DNA of 64,000 bases from Tritrichomonas musculus (lineage: Eukaryota; Parabasalia; Tritrichomonadida; Tritrichomonadidae): assembly GCA_039105265.1 (NCBI GenBank), contig JAPFFF010000005.1:2589501-2653500 (forward strand), written 5' to 3'. The notes beneath the pieces are model-generated. The model saw only the letters and a program-made list of their open reading frames with translations. It had not been told where the DNA came from and did no database searches. The first letter of the stretch is position 1; every line of letters starts with the position of its first letter. This document shows positions 10,349 through 20,884 of the stretch, in pieces. Made by a program: the position numbers and the translations under genes.

Positions 10349-10375
10349 ATATGATTCATATAATATGAATCATAT
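10349..10375. repeat. Perfect 11-bp palindrome with 5-base loop
   Basis: ATATGATTCAT at 10349-10359 and its exact reverse complement at 10365-10375 flank a 5-base loop. A short tandem repeat of a 13-base ATGATATAATATA unit follows to about 10401. It lies about 55 bases upstream of the RNFT-like gene start and downstream of the F5/8C gene, so it could be regulatory or simply AT-rich low complexity. Confidence 0.7.
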
Positions 10376-10475
10376 AATGATATAATATAATGATATAATA
10401 TAAAGAATGAAAAGAAAAAAGTATACAAGAAGTCGCAAGCTTGTTTCTTTATTGACGAATAATTAAATGTCGAAC

Positions 10476-11783
10476 TCAATGATAAATTATTTTCCCATAA
10501 AATTCAATTGCGGATAGACGTAAAAACTTTTGCTGGTTTTGACTTCCACGATTCTCCTTTTGTTGATACACTATGTATCTGTAGCTGTTTACTTGCTTTG
10601 GTATGCGAAAATGCAATACTTTTCCTGCAGAGAATTCATTGAAGTTAATATGTGTATCAATAATCTCATAATTAAATTTATCATTCGAACCTTTTATTTC
10701 CCATGCTTTTGGAAAATTATAAGAATTTGTTTCTCCTTTAACTTTTAATTCGTATCCAGATAAGCAAATCTTTTTATTATCTCCAAAATCAAATTCTATT
10801 TTTGGATATTCATTTTCTTTTGCTATTATGATGCAGCCATTTGATTTTCCTTTATATTCAATAATATCTTTGACCGACGATTTCGATCTACCAGAAAATG
10901 TAATACGAATGTCATCTGTATCACAAGGATTTTTTCCACATCGATTATAAAGTTCAGAAAATATTCCATTTAAATGATTCGAAGGTGAGTATTGACAATT
11001 CACTTCATTTTTGGCAACTTTCTTTTTTTTAGAATCAAATCTTTTATAAATAAAATTGAGAAAATCATCAGTTATATTTTCTTTGTTAACTCTGAACAAA
11101 GCTCTGCTGATTAATTCTGGATTCATGAATTTCGGATTCAATAGAGAAACAAGACGAATAAAATATTCGTCATCAAGTTTATCTATATAATCAAAAATAA
11201 TTTCAAGATCTTTTTCATTGTTTTCATTTTGCTGATAAACTGATAATATACTTGTTAAAATATCAATTTTATTTTCCATAGGACAATTATCAAATGCATT
11301 TTCTTGAATTAATGTTGTTAAATTATGAGCTGCGTATCTAATTTCTTCATCATAATTTACATTAGCATTAATTTTCAGAACAATTTTGCTAATGACATTC
11401 TTACTCTCCATAGGAGTGTCCTCTTTGATTATTTCCATGATATCATCAACGATATCATCTGTTTCAATGGTCTTTGCAATTTTTAAATAATAAACTAAAT
11501 ATTCATCTTTATTGAATCCATTAAAAACATTTTTAAAATAACTTTCAATATGTGCATTTGAAAATCCATCAGCTTCAAAAATATATTGAGAAATTGTAGG
11601 ATCAATTGCAAATAATTTTGAAACTTTTGATGATATAATGCATGCTTGAAATGCACTCAAAGAAATAGTACTAACAGTGTTGCCATTTTTATCTTTAAAT
11701 ATGAATAAAAATTCCGGGCCCCATTTGAGATTAATTGCATTATTTAATGCTTTAGATCCTAATGAAATTTTCTTATTCTCCAT
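10476..11783 (-). CDS. BTB-like and F5/8 type C (discoidin-like) domain protein
   Basis: A 435-residue protein starting at the ATG at 11781-11783; the preceding codon in frame is TTG, not used here. Residues about 15-105 resemble a degenerate BTB/POZ fold (FIFKDKNGNTVSTISLSAFQ, then a block ending ETDDIVDDI). A helical middle follows. The C-terminal 140 residues resemble the F5/8C fold: IEFDFGDNKKICLSGYELKV, then FPKAWEIKGSNDKFNYEIID, and an end FLRLSAIEFYGKI. Such BTB-like/F5/8C proteins form a large family in trichomonads, with unknown function; F5/8C domains bind sugars or lipids, but no signal peptide is visible, so this one is probably cytosolic. A good initiator (TCACATTTA) lies just upstream. 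Confidence 0.72.
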   Translation of the reverse strand: MENKKISLGSKALNNAINLKWGPEFLFIFKDKNGNTVSTISLSAFQACIISSKVSKLFAIDPTISQYIFEADGFSNAHIESYFKNVFNGFNKDEYLVYYLKIAKTIETDDIVDDIMEIIKEDTPMESKNVISKIVLKINANVNYDEEIRYAAHNLTTLIQENAFDNCPMENKIDILTSILSVYQQNENNEKDLEIIFDYIDKLDDEYFIRLVSLLNPKFMNPELISRALFRVNKENITDDFLNFIYKRFDSKKKKVAKNEVNCQYSPSNHLNGIFSELYNRCGKNPCDTDDIRITFSGRSKSSVKDIIEYKGKSNGCIIIAKENEYPKIEFDFGDNKKICLSGYELKVKGETNSYNFPKAWEIKGSNDKFNYEIIDTHINFNEFSAGKVLHFRIPKQVNSYRYIVYQQKENRGSQNQQKFLRLSAIEFYGKIIYH

Positions 11784-11789
11784 CAAATT

Positions 11790-11798
11790 TAAATGTGA
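11790..11798 (-). promoter_or_regulatory. Initiator (Inr) for the F5/8C gene
   Basis: TCACATTTA on the minus strand, 6 bases before the ATG, fits the trichomonad initiator pattern TCA-Y-W followed by T/A-rich bases. Confidence 0.55.
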
Positions 11799-11972
11799 AA
11801 ATATTTTTTGAATGAAAAATAATTTTTGCCAATATACAAATTGATAAATCTTTTTCTTTCAATTTTTAATGACATTTTTTTTTTATTTGGTGACAGAAAA
11901 TTTATTAAAATTTTAAATTTGGTTTCTGAGTTTTTAATAAAAATAGATTAATAACAGCTATTTGATGTATTC

Positions 11973-12545
11973 TTATAGAAAATGCGAAATTATTAAGTGT
12001 GAAAGCTTCGTAACGCCTGCAACTTGAACTTCCTTTGGGAAATCACTAAATTCAGCGCAATGAACAAAAAGAGCGCCTTTTACTTTTTTGCCAACATTTG
12101 TCAAACCTCTAAAATATGTGTAGTTGCAAACAAAAGTTCCGGCTGAAAGTGATTTATCAAAGTATTGAGACAATGTTTTAACCCATTCATCAATTGGAAG
12201 TGAATTTACAAATTCATAATCTAGTGGATAGTTGCTATCGATTTGTTCGTTACGTGGCTGTGCTCCGTCAGCATCAGGAATAGAAAAGTCGGCATTATTA
12301 ATTGCTTGAGCTTCCATGTGTATTTTGGTGATGCCTTGATATAAACCAAGATGAAGCATAAAATAATCACCTTTTTGAAGATTTTCATAGTATTGATTCA
12401 CATCATTAATTGAAACTCTCCAATCAAGAAATTCAGCATCATACCCTTGTCTAACAAGATCTTCAACAACTTCTTTTGCAATTATACGAGAAGGATTGTC
12501 AATAACAGAGCCAAAAGGTCCAAAGCCAGTAACAATTAATTTCAT
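11973..12545 (-). CDS. Pyroglutamyl-peptidase I (family C15)
   Basis: A 190-residue cysteine peptidase of close to normal length for the family (about 200-215). It opens with MKLIVTGFGPFGSVIDNPS, the standard N-terminal signature GF-PF----NPS. The catalytic triad is visible as E78 (in HMEAQAINN), C140 (SAGTFVCNYTYF) and H162 (ALFVHCAEF), in the expected order and spacing. It removes N-terminal pyroglutamate from peptides in the cytosol and fits a proteolysis-based amino-acid economy. The ATG is preceded directly by TCATTTAG, a good initiator. No odd features were seen. Confidence 0.92.
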   Translation of the reverse strand: MKLIVTGFGPFGSVIDNPSRIIAKEVVEDLVRQGYDAEFLDWRVSINDVNQYYENLQKGDYFMLHLGLYQGITKIHMEAQAINNADFSIPDADGAQPRNEQIDSNYPLDYEFVNSLPIDEWVKTLSQYFDKSLSAGTFVCNYTYFRGLTNVGKKVKGALFVHCAEFSDFPKEVQVAGVTKLSHLIISHFL

Positions 12546-12553
12546 CTAAATGA
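12546..12553 (-). promoter_or_regulatory. Initiator (Inr) for the pyroglutamyl-peptidase gene
   Basis: TCATTTAG on the minus strand directly abuts the ATG at 12543-12545, matching the trichomonad initiator pattern. Confidence 0.55.
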
Positions 12554-13235
12554 ATATTGAAAAAGTTTCAAATCAATAAGTCATTAACTTTTTGAGTAGA
12601 AATTTGAGTTTTAATTCAAAATTTTTAAATATTTTATATATTTTAACCTCAATTTTTTTTCTGAGAAAATTTGAATGATTTGTTTAGAAAAATATAACGA
12701 TATGTGGTGAACTAGATCTCACCACTTTTTCTTAATGAAAGAAATATTTGAAAAGATTTTATTAATAATTTTCTGATGATACAATTAAAAAGTTTATTCC
12801 ATTGAAAAATATTCACAAAAAGTGGTGCCAAGTTTTCTGAGCATTCAAATATTCACAATATATTTCTGAGAATTGATAAAGCTTATAGAAAATGTTCCTT
12901 AATTTTTTTTATATAATTATTGCTTATTTTAATAATGTTTTCATTTAAATTTATATAAAATAAAAGTTATTACTTTGTTTTAAATTTATTTAATCGAAAA
13001 TTTCAAATGATAAAAAATTGAAATAATATTGTAATGATTGAATATCATAAGTTTATGTATAGAAATGAAATAGCATTGTAAAAAGAAACATCTTTTTATG
13101 TTAAAGATAAAAAATAAACAAAAAGAATGAAAAGATATTATAATTTTATAGAATTAAAAAAAGACAAGTGGATCATTCTCGAAAGATGCATCGATTTTAT
13201 CATAATCCTTTTTGCATAACCTTTCAAAAAGCATT
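12554..13235. other. AT-rich spacer with short inverted repeat
   Basis: No coding signal. It contains GTGGTGA...TCACCAC at about 12702-12723, 7-base arms around an 8-base loop, and a related half-site, AGTGGTG, at about 12820. The right part borders the hAT transposase piece and may be transposon-derived. Confidence 0.45.
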
Positions 13236-14228
13236 TCAAAAAAAAAAACATAATTTTTCTTTTTCTTTGTGGCCATTCAAATATTCAATTAGTGTTTTTC
13301 TAGCAATATTCATGATTATTATTTTATCATAAGTAGGGAGTTTCAAACAATTTAATCCATACCCTGTTAAAAAGAAAGACAAAAAAGGTAGTTTCATTTC
13401 AACAGTTGTTGAAAATCTTCTGACTAATGTTTGAACAAAGTCAAATGCCAGATTTATTTCTGATGGTTTTTGGAAAAGAAAAGAAAACCGCTTCAATTCA
13501 TTCAATGTAAAATCTAAATTGACATAAATATCTGCAATTGAAGCGGCATCTCTTTCAAGTTTTTTGATAAGAAATTTAATAGATTGAAGAACATGTGAAA
13601 TATACACCCATACATACTTTTTTTGGATAATAAGATACGTATTTTTGGTGTCTTCATCTAAGATATTAATATGCAATAATATAAATAAAAAGCATTTTGA
13701 TAAGGAGAACCATCTCACTTCTTTAAATTGTGGTATTTTGCCGAATGTTTTGTCACTTTTTGATTTTTCATTGAAAAATGTTATTATTTGAATGACTGCA
13801 TTTAAAATATCATTATATTTTTCTGAAAAAATATCTTTTACCGCTAAATTTACAGTGTGACACACGCAAGGAAATCTGATGAAACTTTGTCCTGCCATCA
13901 CTTGGGCACTTAAAGGTCTGAAATCAAGGGCTGCGATATTATTTTTGGCATTGTCCGTACATACTGCTATTAATTTTCTACAAGCTTTTTGAATTTTGAG
14001 AGCCACCTTTGAAATAATTGAGGCTATCACTTCACCTGTAGAATTATCGCATGGTTCCAAACCTATATAATACAATTGTTCCGGAGTATAAATGACCAAG
14101 CCTTGATATTTTTGTTTACTCCTAGTTACTCCATCTAATAAAAGTGACACTGGCTTATTAGCAATTTTCTCAAAAATTTTATTTTCAATGTACTGAGCAA
14201 AACGGATCAAAAAGCAAACTTGATGCAA
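13236..14228 (-). pseudogene. hAT-type transposase fragment (RNase H-like core)
   Basis: The open frame covers 330 codons but has no ATG near its left border; upstream the frame is closed by TAA. The sequence resembles the core of hAT transposases: SLLLDGVTRS (first Asp region), LIAVCTDNAKNN (second Asp with the TDNA-N signature), FPCVCHTVNLAV (C--H--NL block), and KEVRWFSLSKC (RW block). The N-terminal BED zinc finger and the C-terminal dimerisation region are not seen, so it is a truncated copy. I could not find matching terminal repeats. It lies directly downstream of the pogo-type transposase on the same strand, which suggests stacked insertions. Confidence 0.7.
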
Positions 14229-14348
14229 GTGGCAGCTTTATTTCTAATATTAATTCAAAACTAATCAAAATCTTTTGGATCAACTTTCCATTCTTTGATC
14301 ATTTCTTTTGGATCGAAGTTTGAAATTTCGAACACAATATGATAAATT

Positions 14349-15491
14349 TCAAACTTTTGATTGCTTTTTCAACTGCAACATTTGATCCAGTTCCAGTTTT
14401 CTTCTTGTTGTAAATAATTTTTGGATTGAAAATAGGACCAGATCAAGTGGTTGAGAAAGGTGAGATGAGTGTGGAACAAGATAAATTACTTGTAAGTGAT
14501 ATTGAGCTAGGTTATAAAATTGAAGTGCTTTCGCATGAGCTGACATCCCGTCTATTATAAGAATAACATTTCCGTTGTACTGAGATCTTTGGTGTTCTAT
14601 TTCCCATTTTTGTTTAATCAGAGGGAAAAAAATTATTTCAAGCCATTGTCGAATTATCATTGTGTTCGCAAAACCATGACATTGATACTTTACTATGCAA
14701 TTGTTACACGTAAGTCTTTGCAATAAGACACTATCTAGAGTTTTACGAGGAACAATGAGAAGAGGTTTGGCATAAGTTCCGTCTACCGATATGCAATGAA
14801 TCAACGTGGCTCTCTTTGACTCTCTTCTCAATGGAATTTGTGTAATCTTATCTTGACATGTTGACTTTACAACAACCTGCATTGAGTGGGTATCAATATA
14901 GTCGTCTTGTCCAGCCTTGTCCATATTAAATACTAACGAGGCTGGAACGCCGTCTACTGTATTCTTGAGATCAACGAAATATTGTTTCATTTCTTCATCA
15001 TCAACTTCATATCTATTAAGGTCTATTGGCTCGCCTTTAATAATACGAAATTGTCCAGATTCAATAATGTAGCGCGAAAGAGTATCTGGTGAAATAGTTT
15101 TTTTGAATTTCTCTATTACAACTTGAATCAAATCGTATAATGTTGGTTTGATATCATTAGCTAAATAACCATTTATTTCACTAAATAGTATATTTTTCTC
15201 TTCTTCATTGAGAATAACTGGCCGACCATTTGGATTTGGATCAATTGGAAGCTTTAGTTGTTTTTCAAAACTTTTGTGGTCGACTCCAAGTAATCTAGCC
15301 AATTTATGATTTGAGAATCCATTTTCGTGTAAGAGATTATATAAAGCATGACATTGAGAACGATAATCTAATGCATTTTGATACTCTTCTGAATTGAGAG
15401 CTTCCTCAATAGCAAATCGTTCAAAAGGTTCATTAATTAATTCCTTGTGAATTTCCTTAGGAGGTTTTCTTGGTGGCGAATTGATGCTCAT
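14349..15491 (-). mobile_element. pogo/Tigger-like DDE transposase, open frame
   Basis: A 380-residue frame with ATG at 15489-15491. Residues about 50-80 form a helix-turn-helix (NHKLARLLGVDHKSFEK). The DDE_1-type catalytic core shows all three acidic residues: D191 in FNMDKAG, D314 in LIIDGMSAHA and D350 in HSSHLSQPLDLVLF. The frame is free of stops through the core and ends soon after the third Asp, so the C-terminus may be shortened. Family members cut and paste DNA by a DDE mechanism. A run GGGGACTACTT upstream, at 15670-15680, could be part of a terminal repeat, but a matching inverted copy on the 3' side was not found. Confidence 0.82.
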
Positions 15492-15789
15492 TGCAAAATA
15501 GAACAGTTAAACTTTTTCAATTATCAAAAACTTTTTCAATCAACTATCGTATTTTTAATTGAATATTTTTTTCAATGAATTGATAACTTTTTCAGTTAAA
15601 TAATTTTATTTTTTCAATTAAACTAATTCTTTTATATTGACTTTTTCAAATAAATAAATCGAATAAAACGGGGACTACTTATGTGTTCTAAACTATTTTT
15701 TGAATAAAAAAATATAAATCTTTCTATTTTTCTGAGAAAAAGTTAAGTGGGGACTACTTTTAAGCGGTTAGGAACTACTTTTGCGGCTT
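15492..15789. other. AT-rich flank with three GGGGACTACTT-type motifs
   Basis: GGGGACTACTT occurs at 15670-15680, GGGGACTACTTTTAA at 15749-15763 and the variant AGGAACTACTTTT at 15770-15782. An inverted counterpart, TTAAAAGTAGTCC, lies at 17146-17158. These look like terminal or subterminal repeats of DNA transposons. Confidence 0.45.
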
Positions 15790-16560
15790 TCTTTAGATAT
15801 TTTCTTGAGAAATATCTACTATTACAGGGAGAACATTTTGCTGATTATAATAAAATGTACTTTTTGGAATTGGATCATTTCCCACTACAGCAGGACTGAT
15901 TTTATGCTTTAAATAATTTGATCCTTCTAATATCGTAGAAATAACTTAACATATTAGTTTTGTAACCACCTAGGTCAATATCTCCCCAGATCATATCATG
16001 AACCTATTGTTGATCTTTTCCTTTGAATGAGCCAGGTGGTAGTTGACCTCTTTTTCTCCAAATTCCACCTTTTAATAAATTGACCTCAAACTTCGATTCA
16101 TCTGTACTTTGTTTTCATTTAATGTTTTTTTTTTCATTATTCTCAAACTTATTTCGGTTTCTTTCAGAGCTTCATGTAATGTTCTCTCTGGCGATTTTTC
16201 AAAATAACTGACAACTTCTTGTTTTTTTCTTAAGAAATTGGAAGTCTTCCTCTTTTTTCTTCAAAATGTCCAGTCGTTTTATATCTTGTGTAGTAGTTTC
16301 TTACCGTTGATTCTGGTCTCCCCATTAAAAAAAAATATAAAGGTTCATTGCTTTGGATACTTCCCATATAATTCGATTATTCTTGCTTTTTCATCGTTTG
16401 TTAGACTTGCTTTCTTCATCTTAAATTTTAAACTTTTTGTTACAAAATTATTTTTTCATGCATATTTTTTCAAAGAAAATTCTCAGAAATATTTTCAATT
16501 GTTTACACACCAACTTAAAAAATCAAAGTTTATTTTATCTGAATTTGAAAGAAAATTTTT
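15790..16560 (-). pseudogene. Decayed Tc1-like transposase
   Basis: Reading the minus strand gives DESKFEVNLLKGGIWRKRGQ followed, after an in-frame stop, by VHDMIWGDIDLGG. This is the Tc1/mariner block with the first catalytic Asp (W-DE--F), W-R-RG and then V-VWG-I. Stops interrupt the frame several times, and the part nearer 16560 is too decayed to read with certainty. It is an inactive relic. The region could belong to one element bounded by the GGACTACTTTTAA-type repeats at about 15749 and 17158. Confidence 0.6.
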
Positions 16561-16644
16561 GATTTCTAACCTAAAGAATTAATTTCTTTTATTGAATTAG
16601 GTTCTCTGTTGTACTCTTTAAGAAACTGAGTATCGTTATTTGTT

Positions 16645-17072
16645 AGAAAGTTTGGGACAATCGTTTTTTTCTACGCCACTTTTTGAATGGTTTTTCTATC
16701 CATGAGTAGCTACTCATGGAAAGTAAAAAACCGCCATCTTAAGGTGAAATTTGAGTTACTATGTTAAGAAATTTAACCAAAAAAATCGTAAAATTTTAAT
16801 TTTACCTTAAAATTATTACAATTTAATTTTTTTGATATAAATTTGTTTATTTTTACATAATTTTTCGGGGATATACGCACCAGTGACCACCACGGGGCTG
16901 CACGAAGCCGAATTTGGTTCCTTTAATTGCTTGATGAATCGGGAAGCTATTTGAACTATATAATTTTGCATTATTTAGTAAAAAATGAATTAAAAAAGTA
17001 TAAAAAAGTATTCAAAAAGTTTAAAAGTTTTCAAAAAGTGGCGTAGAAAAATACGATTCTCCGAAAGTTTGA
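16645..17072. mobile_element. Mariner-type MITE with about 40-bp terminal inverted repeats
   Basis: The left arm at 16647-16687 and the right arm at 17030-17070 are inverted copies, sharing AATCGT-TTTTTCTACGCC and the following ACTTTTTGAA. TA is present at both outer edges, as expected for the Tc1/mariner TA target. The roughly 430-bp interior holds no transposase. It contains a short GC-rich island (about 16865-16945) that contrasts with the AT-rich surroundings. It appears to be a non-autonomous derivative. Confidence 0.68.
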
Positions 17073-17699
17073 ACTAAAATTCTTTGTGAAAAAGTGAAAA
17101 ATTATAGAATAATCATAAAGAGAATTGTAAATGAAAGGACTTTTTTTAAAAGTAGTCCTTTGAATTGTTTGAAAACTATAAAAAAAGAGCATGATCTTGT
17201 GATTTTTCTTTTTTTAATGGTTTTTTTCTGCACCGAGTCTAGAAGTAAAATATGAATTATCTTGACATTAAACATTTCTATTGTTTAATTTTTGTAAAAT
17301 GATAACATAAATCACCATTTTTATTTTCAAAAACATGACATTTAGGTACAAAATCATTCATTCCTATACGAAATATACATAAAAGCATCAAGTTCCATTC
17401 TTTATTTAAATTCAGTGATTTACATATAATTTTTCGCGATCTTGATTTAAAATTTGAAAGAATATTTTTTCAAAACCATGATGTAGAAGAAGACAGCACT
17501 TAAGGTTCATCATCTATTTCAGGATCAAATGATTCTATCAATTGTTCTATAGTTAAAAATGTTAAATTATTATCTAATGTAACATTTGATACGTCAACAT
17601 GAATTCCTTTTCTCAAATAATTTGCAATGGGGTTTCCTTTTTCTCTAATTACCATTTTTAATCATGCTTCGAAACTCAAAACCAAGTTATTTATAGATT
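17073..17699. other. AT-rich transposon-derived spacer
   Basis: No gene seen. It contains an inverted pair AGGACT...AGTAGTCCT at about 17136-17159, whose right arm matches the repeats near 15749. The right side grades into the 3' end of the mariner relic. Confidence 0.4.
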
Positions 17700-18480
17700 C
17701 TTGAGAAAACGTTTTCCATATATAACGATTTTTTTCAAACAACGATTGTTTTAAAGAGAATTTTTGACCTTTTAAAATTTTTTCTTAGCTCCCCATAAGT
17801 GTTCAATTGGTTTCAAATTGTGGCTATTAGCAGGCAAAATTTTTAAATAAGAGCATTTTTTTTTTTTAAAAAAAAATAATGAGGTTAATAATCTTTTATG
17901 AGCAGGAGCGCCATCTTGCATAAAAATAAAAGAAACTGGATTTTCGAACTTTTAGTGAAGGTCATCGATCATTTTGCTCTCATTAATTAACCTTCTATAT
18001 TCAATATCATCAATTGAATTTCACAAATAGCGAGTTCACTTTTATAATTATATCCTATTGCTCCATATACCATTATTCCAACATTATATTTTGATTTTTC
18101 TATATAAATATCATCTGAATCTTCATTTTTTCTAAACCATCTCATTGAACCATCATTAGATAAACAAATAAATTTCAAGATTAAAAGTTTTTCGTATAAG
18201 TGGTAAAAAAAAAAAAAAAAAAAAAATCTATCCAAAAACAAATTGATCAATGCATATGATATCAAGAAAATGTTAATCTTTTCCTTTTGTGTAAGATTTG
18301 TAAACCAAAATTCATCTAACACTGAAAAAAACTGGAAACAATTCTTTTGGATTAGTATCTCAGAGTTGACTTTTGTATTCGAATCTCTAGTTTTTCTTTT
18401 GATTTGAATCTCCAATCTGACTTTTGGATTAAAAACTCTAATTTGACTTTGGATTTGAATCTCCAATTTGACTTTTGGAT
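17700..18480 (-). pseudogene. Decayed mariner-type transposase
   Basis: On the minus strand the fragments MRWFRKNEDSDD and YNVGIMVYGAIGYNYKSELA are followed by SFIFMQDGAPAHKRLLT and then LPANSHNLKPIEHLWGAKKK. These are the hallmark Tc1/mariner blocks around the second (QDGAPAH) and third (PANS-DL-PIE-LWG) catalytic residues. Several stops, and a run of about 22 A/T bases near 18206, break the frame. It is related to, but distinct from, the relic at 15790-16560. It is an inactive copy. Confidence 0.75.
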
Positions 18481-19483
18481 TTGAAGTTTGATTCTACCTT
18501 CATTGCTATGGGAGGCTAAATCTTAAATGAAAGGCGGATTCTCTTTTGAGAATTTTGGAAGAAGAGCTCATAGTTAGAAGAAAAACATCAACCATAATTA
18601 ATACATTAATATCTGTCATAAGAAAATAAGTTCAGTTATGGGGTATACAGTTATATAAATAAATATTTTTTTGAAAGAGGTATTCATGTAGAGAAATTGA
18701 CGAAATATTGTAATTTTGATCATAATTTCTTTATTTTAATTTTGAAATTAAGAATGTACTTTAATGAATAAGAATTTTATACTCCAATTTTTGAGATATT
18801 TCTATTTTTATTTTTCTGAATAAAAAATATTTTATAATTGAGAGGCGATATAATTTGTTTTATATAAAAATTGATGAAATATAAATATATATTTAATTTT
18901 GTTTTATTATTTATTATAGTATATATATCCTAAATATATATATATACTTATATGTTTATAAAACATTTATTATCTAAAGATACACTTGTTTGTATTTTAT
19001 TTTATTTTTAATACATTTTTAACTTTTTCAGTTATTATATTTTTTATATTGAAATAATAAACATTTTTATCCTAGTAGTATTTTTATTAAAACATTATTT
19101 TATTTTAAATATATAACATATATAACAATATAAATATAATATATGTTTTATATTTAAGTTTTACATAATATATTAAATAGATAAATTAACAAAAAAACAA
19201 TGAAAAATTCAATTTAACGATGATTATCAATTGAATTTCAAAAAAATAAGTAGGCTTGTATTGTGATTAATTTTTGGTTTTCAATATATTAAATATTATA
19301 TATATTTTTATAATATAGTCATTAATAATTTAACTTTATAAAAAATATTTTTATTAATATTATTATGAAGATGAGCAAATTTTTATTTTTCAAAAATAAT
19401 TTCACTAATAACTTCACTTCAAGAATTCATGAAATATATATACTGACAAAAATCTAACCAGAAAGAAAAAGTAATTACAAACT
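18481..19483. other. Very AT-rich non-coding stretch
   Basis: About 1 kb of extremely AT-rich sequence with long TATATA tracts (for example 18880-18960 and 19120-19170). No ORF, RNA gene or organised repeat was recognised. Confidence 0.55.
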
Positions 19484-20884
19484 TTAATATTTGCATCCCT
19501 TAGCAACATGAGCATAAAAATCTTCTTGACAAAAAGAGTTACCACAAACAGGGCAGATATTAAGGCCAGGCTTACTGTTGCATGCTGAGCAAATCTTTGG
19601 TTGAAAGAGCGATTGATTTTGGTATTTTGGCAGAATTCGACTTAAAACTTGTTCTAACATAACAACACGTTTTTGAAGCTGTGAAAAATCATCCCTTTGA
19701 ACAAGATTTTCATTCGTTGTCATTGTTTGAGGTTGTGGAACAATTCCAGGATAATAATAAGGTTGATTTAACATATTAGGAGGATTAAGGGTTGATGGGA
19801 ACGAACCATTCGGGAATTGTGGATTTGGAGATTGGCCAATGCCCTGGTTTAAATTTAAAGATTGATTATTAGGAATTGGAAATTGATTTACATTCATGTT
19901 TAATGGTTGATTACTTTGAGCTTGAGGCAAATTAGAAATTGAGTTTATATTTTGATTTTGGAAAAATTGACCTTGTTGCATATTATTGATATTATTTTGA
20001 TTAATAGTCTCTGGAATTTGCTGCTGTTGCTGAGGCGGCTGTTGCTGCTGTTGAGACTGCTGCTGTTGCTGTTGCTGCTGAGATTGTTGTTGTTGCTGCT
20101 GTTGCATTTTTTTCATGCTTTGTGGCTGTTGATCTGGGGGAAGGTTTCTAAATAAAGTAACTCTTCTTGATTCTCTGGTATTTACATGCTTTAAGTCAGC
20201 AGCTTTTTGTCTTGATACAGGACTTTCGAGCTGCTCAAGCATTTGCTGATATTTCAGATGCTGCGCTAATTGAATTGGTGTTTCATTATTTTTGTTTAAA
20301 GCGTTAACAGAATAATCATAACCAACCAAATAAAGAGCTGCCTTCAATTTATTTTCACGTACAGCAAAGTGGAGGGCAGTGTCACCATTATATAATAAAG
20401 ACTTATCTGGATTATGATTAAGTATTTCTTTAAGAATATCAACATTTGAATATTTAATTGCAATAAAAACAGGTGGAAGATAAATTAATAAAATGAAATT
20501 CCATATGAATCTTCAATATTAGGATTCGCGCCGTTATCAAGAAGAAGTTCTACAATATATTTATCTTCATTATAAACTGCAATATGAAGGGAATTTAAAA
20601 TAATATAAAAGGAACGTCACAATGAATAACTTAAAAAAAATGTTATAAAAAATAATAAATTAAACATAAAATTTGTTTGGATCACATTCCCATTTTAAAA
20701 GATATTCAACAACTTCATATTTACGATAAGCAGCTGCTAATTGAATCATCGACGGATTTGAAAAAGTGAATGCATTTGTTTTAAATTCACCTGTAAGTGT
20801 TCCTTTGAGGAGCTTTTGAAGATTTGGTAGCCTGTCAATTTTTTCTACGTTTCCGTCTCGAATTAACTTTGCAATCGATGCCAT
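19484..20884 (-). CDS. Ankyrin-repeat, poly-Q protein with C-terminal zinc-binding motif; frame interrupted by short AT-rich segments
   Basis: The gene starts at the ATG at 20882-20884 (MASIAKLIRDGNVEKIDRLP). One ankyrin repeat reads SMIQLAAAYRKYEVVEYLL, and the frame then stops at 20660. Ankyrin sequence resumes in other frames: LHIAVYNEDKYIVELLLDNG, then PVFIAIKYSNVDILKEIL, then DTALHFAVRENKLKAALYLV, and from there the frame is open to 19484. Removing exactly 20 bases at 20590-20609 and 20 bases at 20474-20493 restores DVP/LHIA and GIS/PVFIA, the expected TPLH-type motifs. A third segment of about 38-41 bases lies near 20619-20660. The C-terminal part is Gln/Asn/Pro-rich and ends with CSACNSK...ICPVCGNSFC...H...C, a likely zinc-binding motif. 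No canonical trichomonad splice signals are visible. It is either a decaying gene or one with unusual tiny introns. Confidence 0.6.

Noticed and set aside
16238-16582. 114-codon plus-strand frame
   Set aside because: It lies in the decayed Tc1-like relic on the other strand and is Phe/Leu/Lys low complexity.
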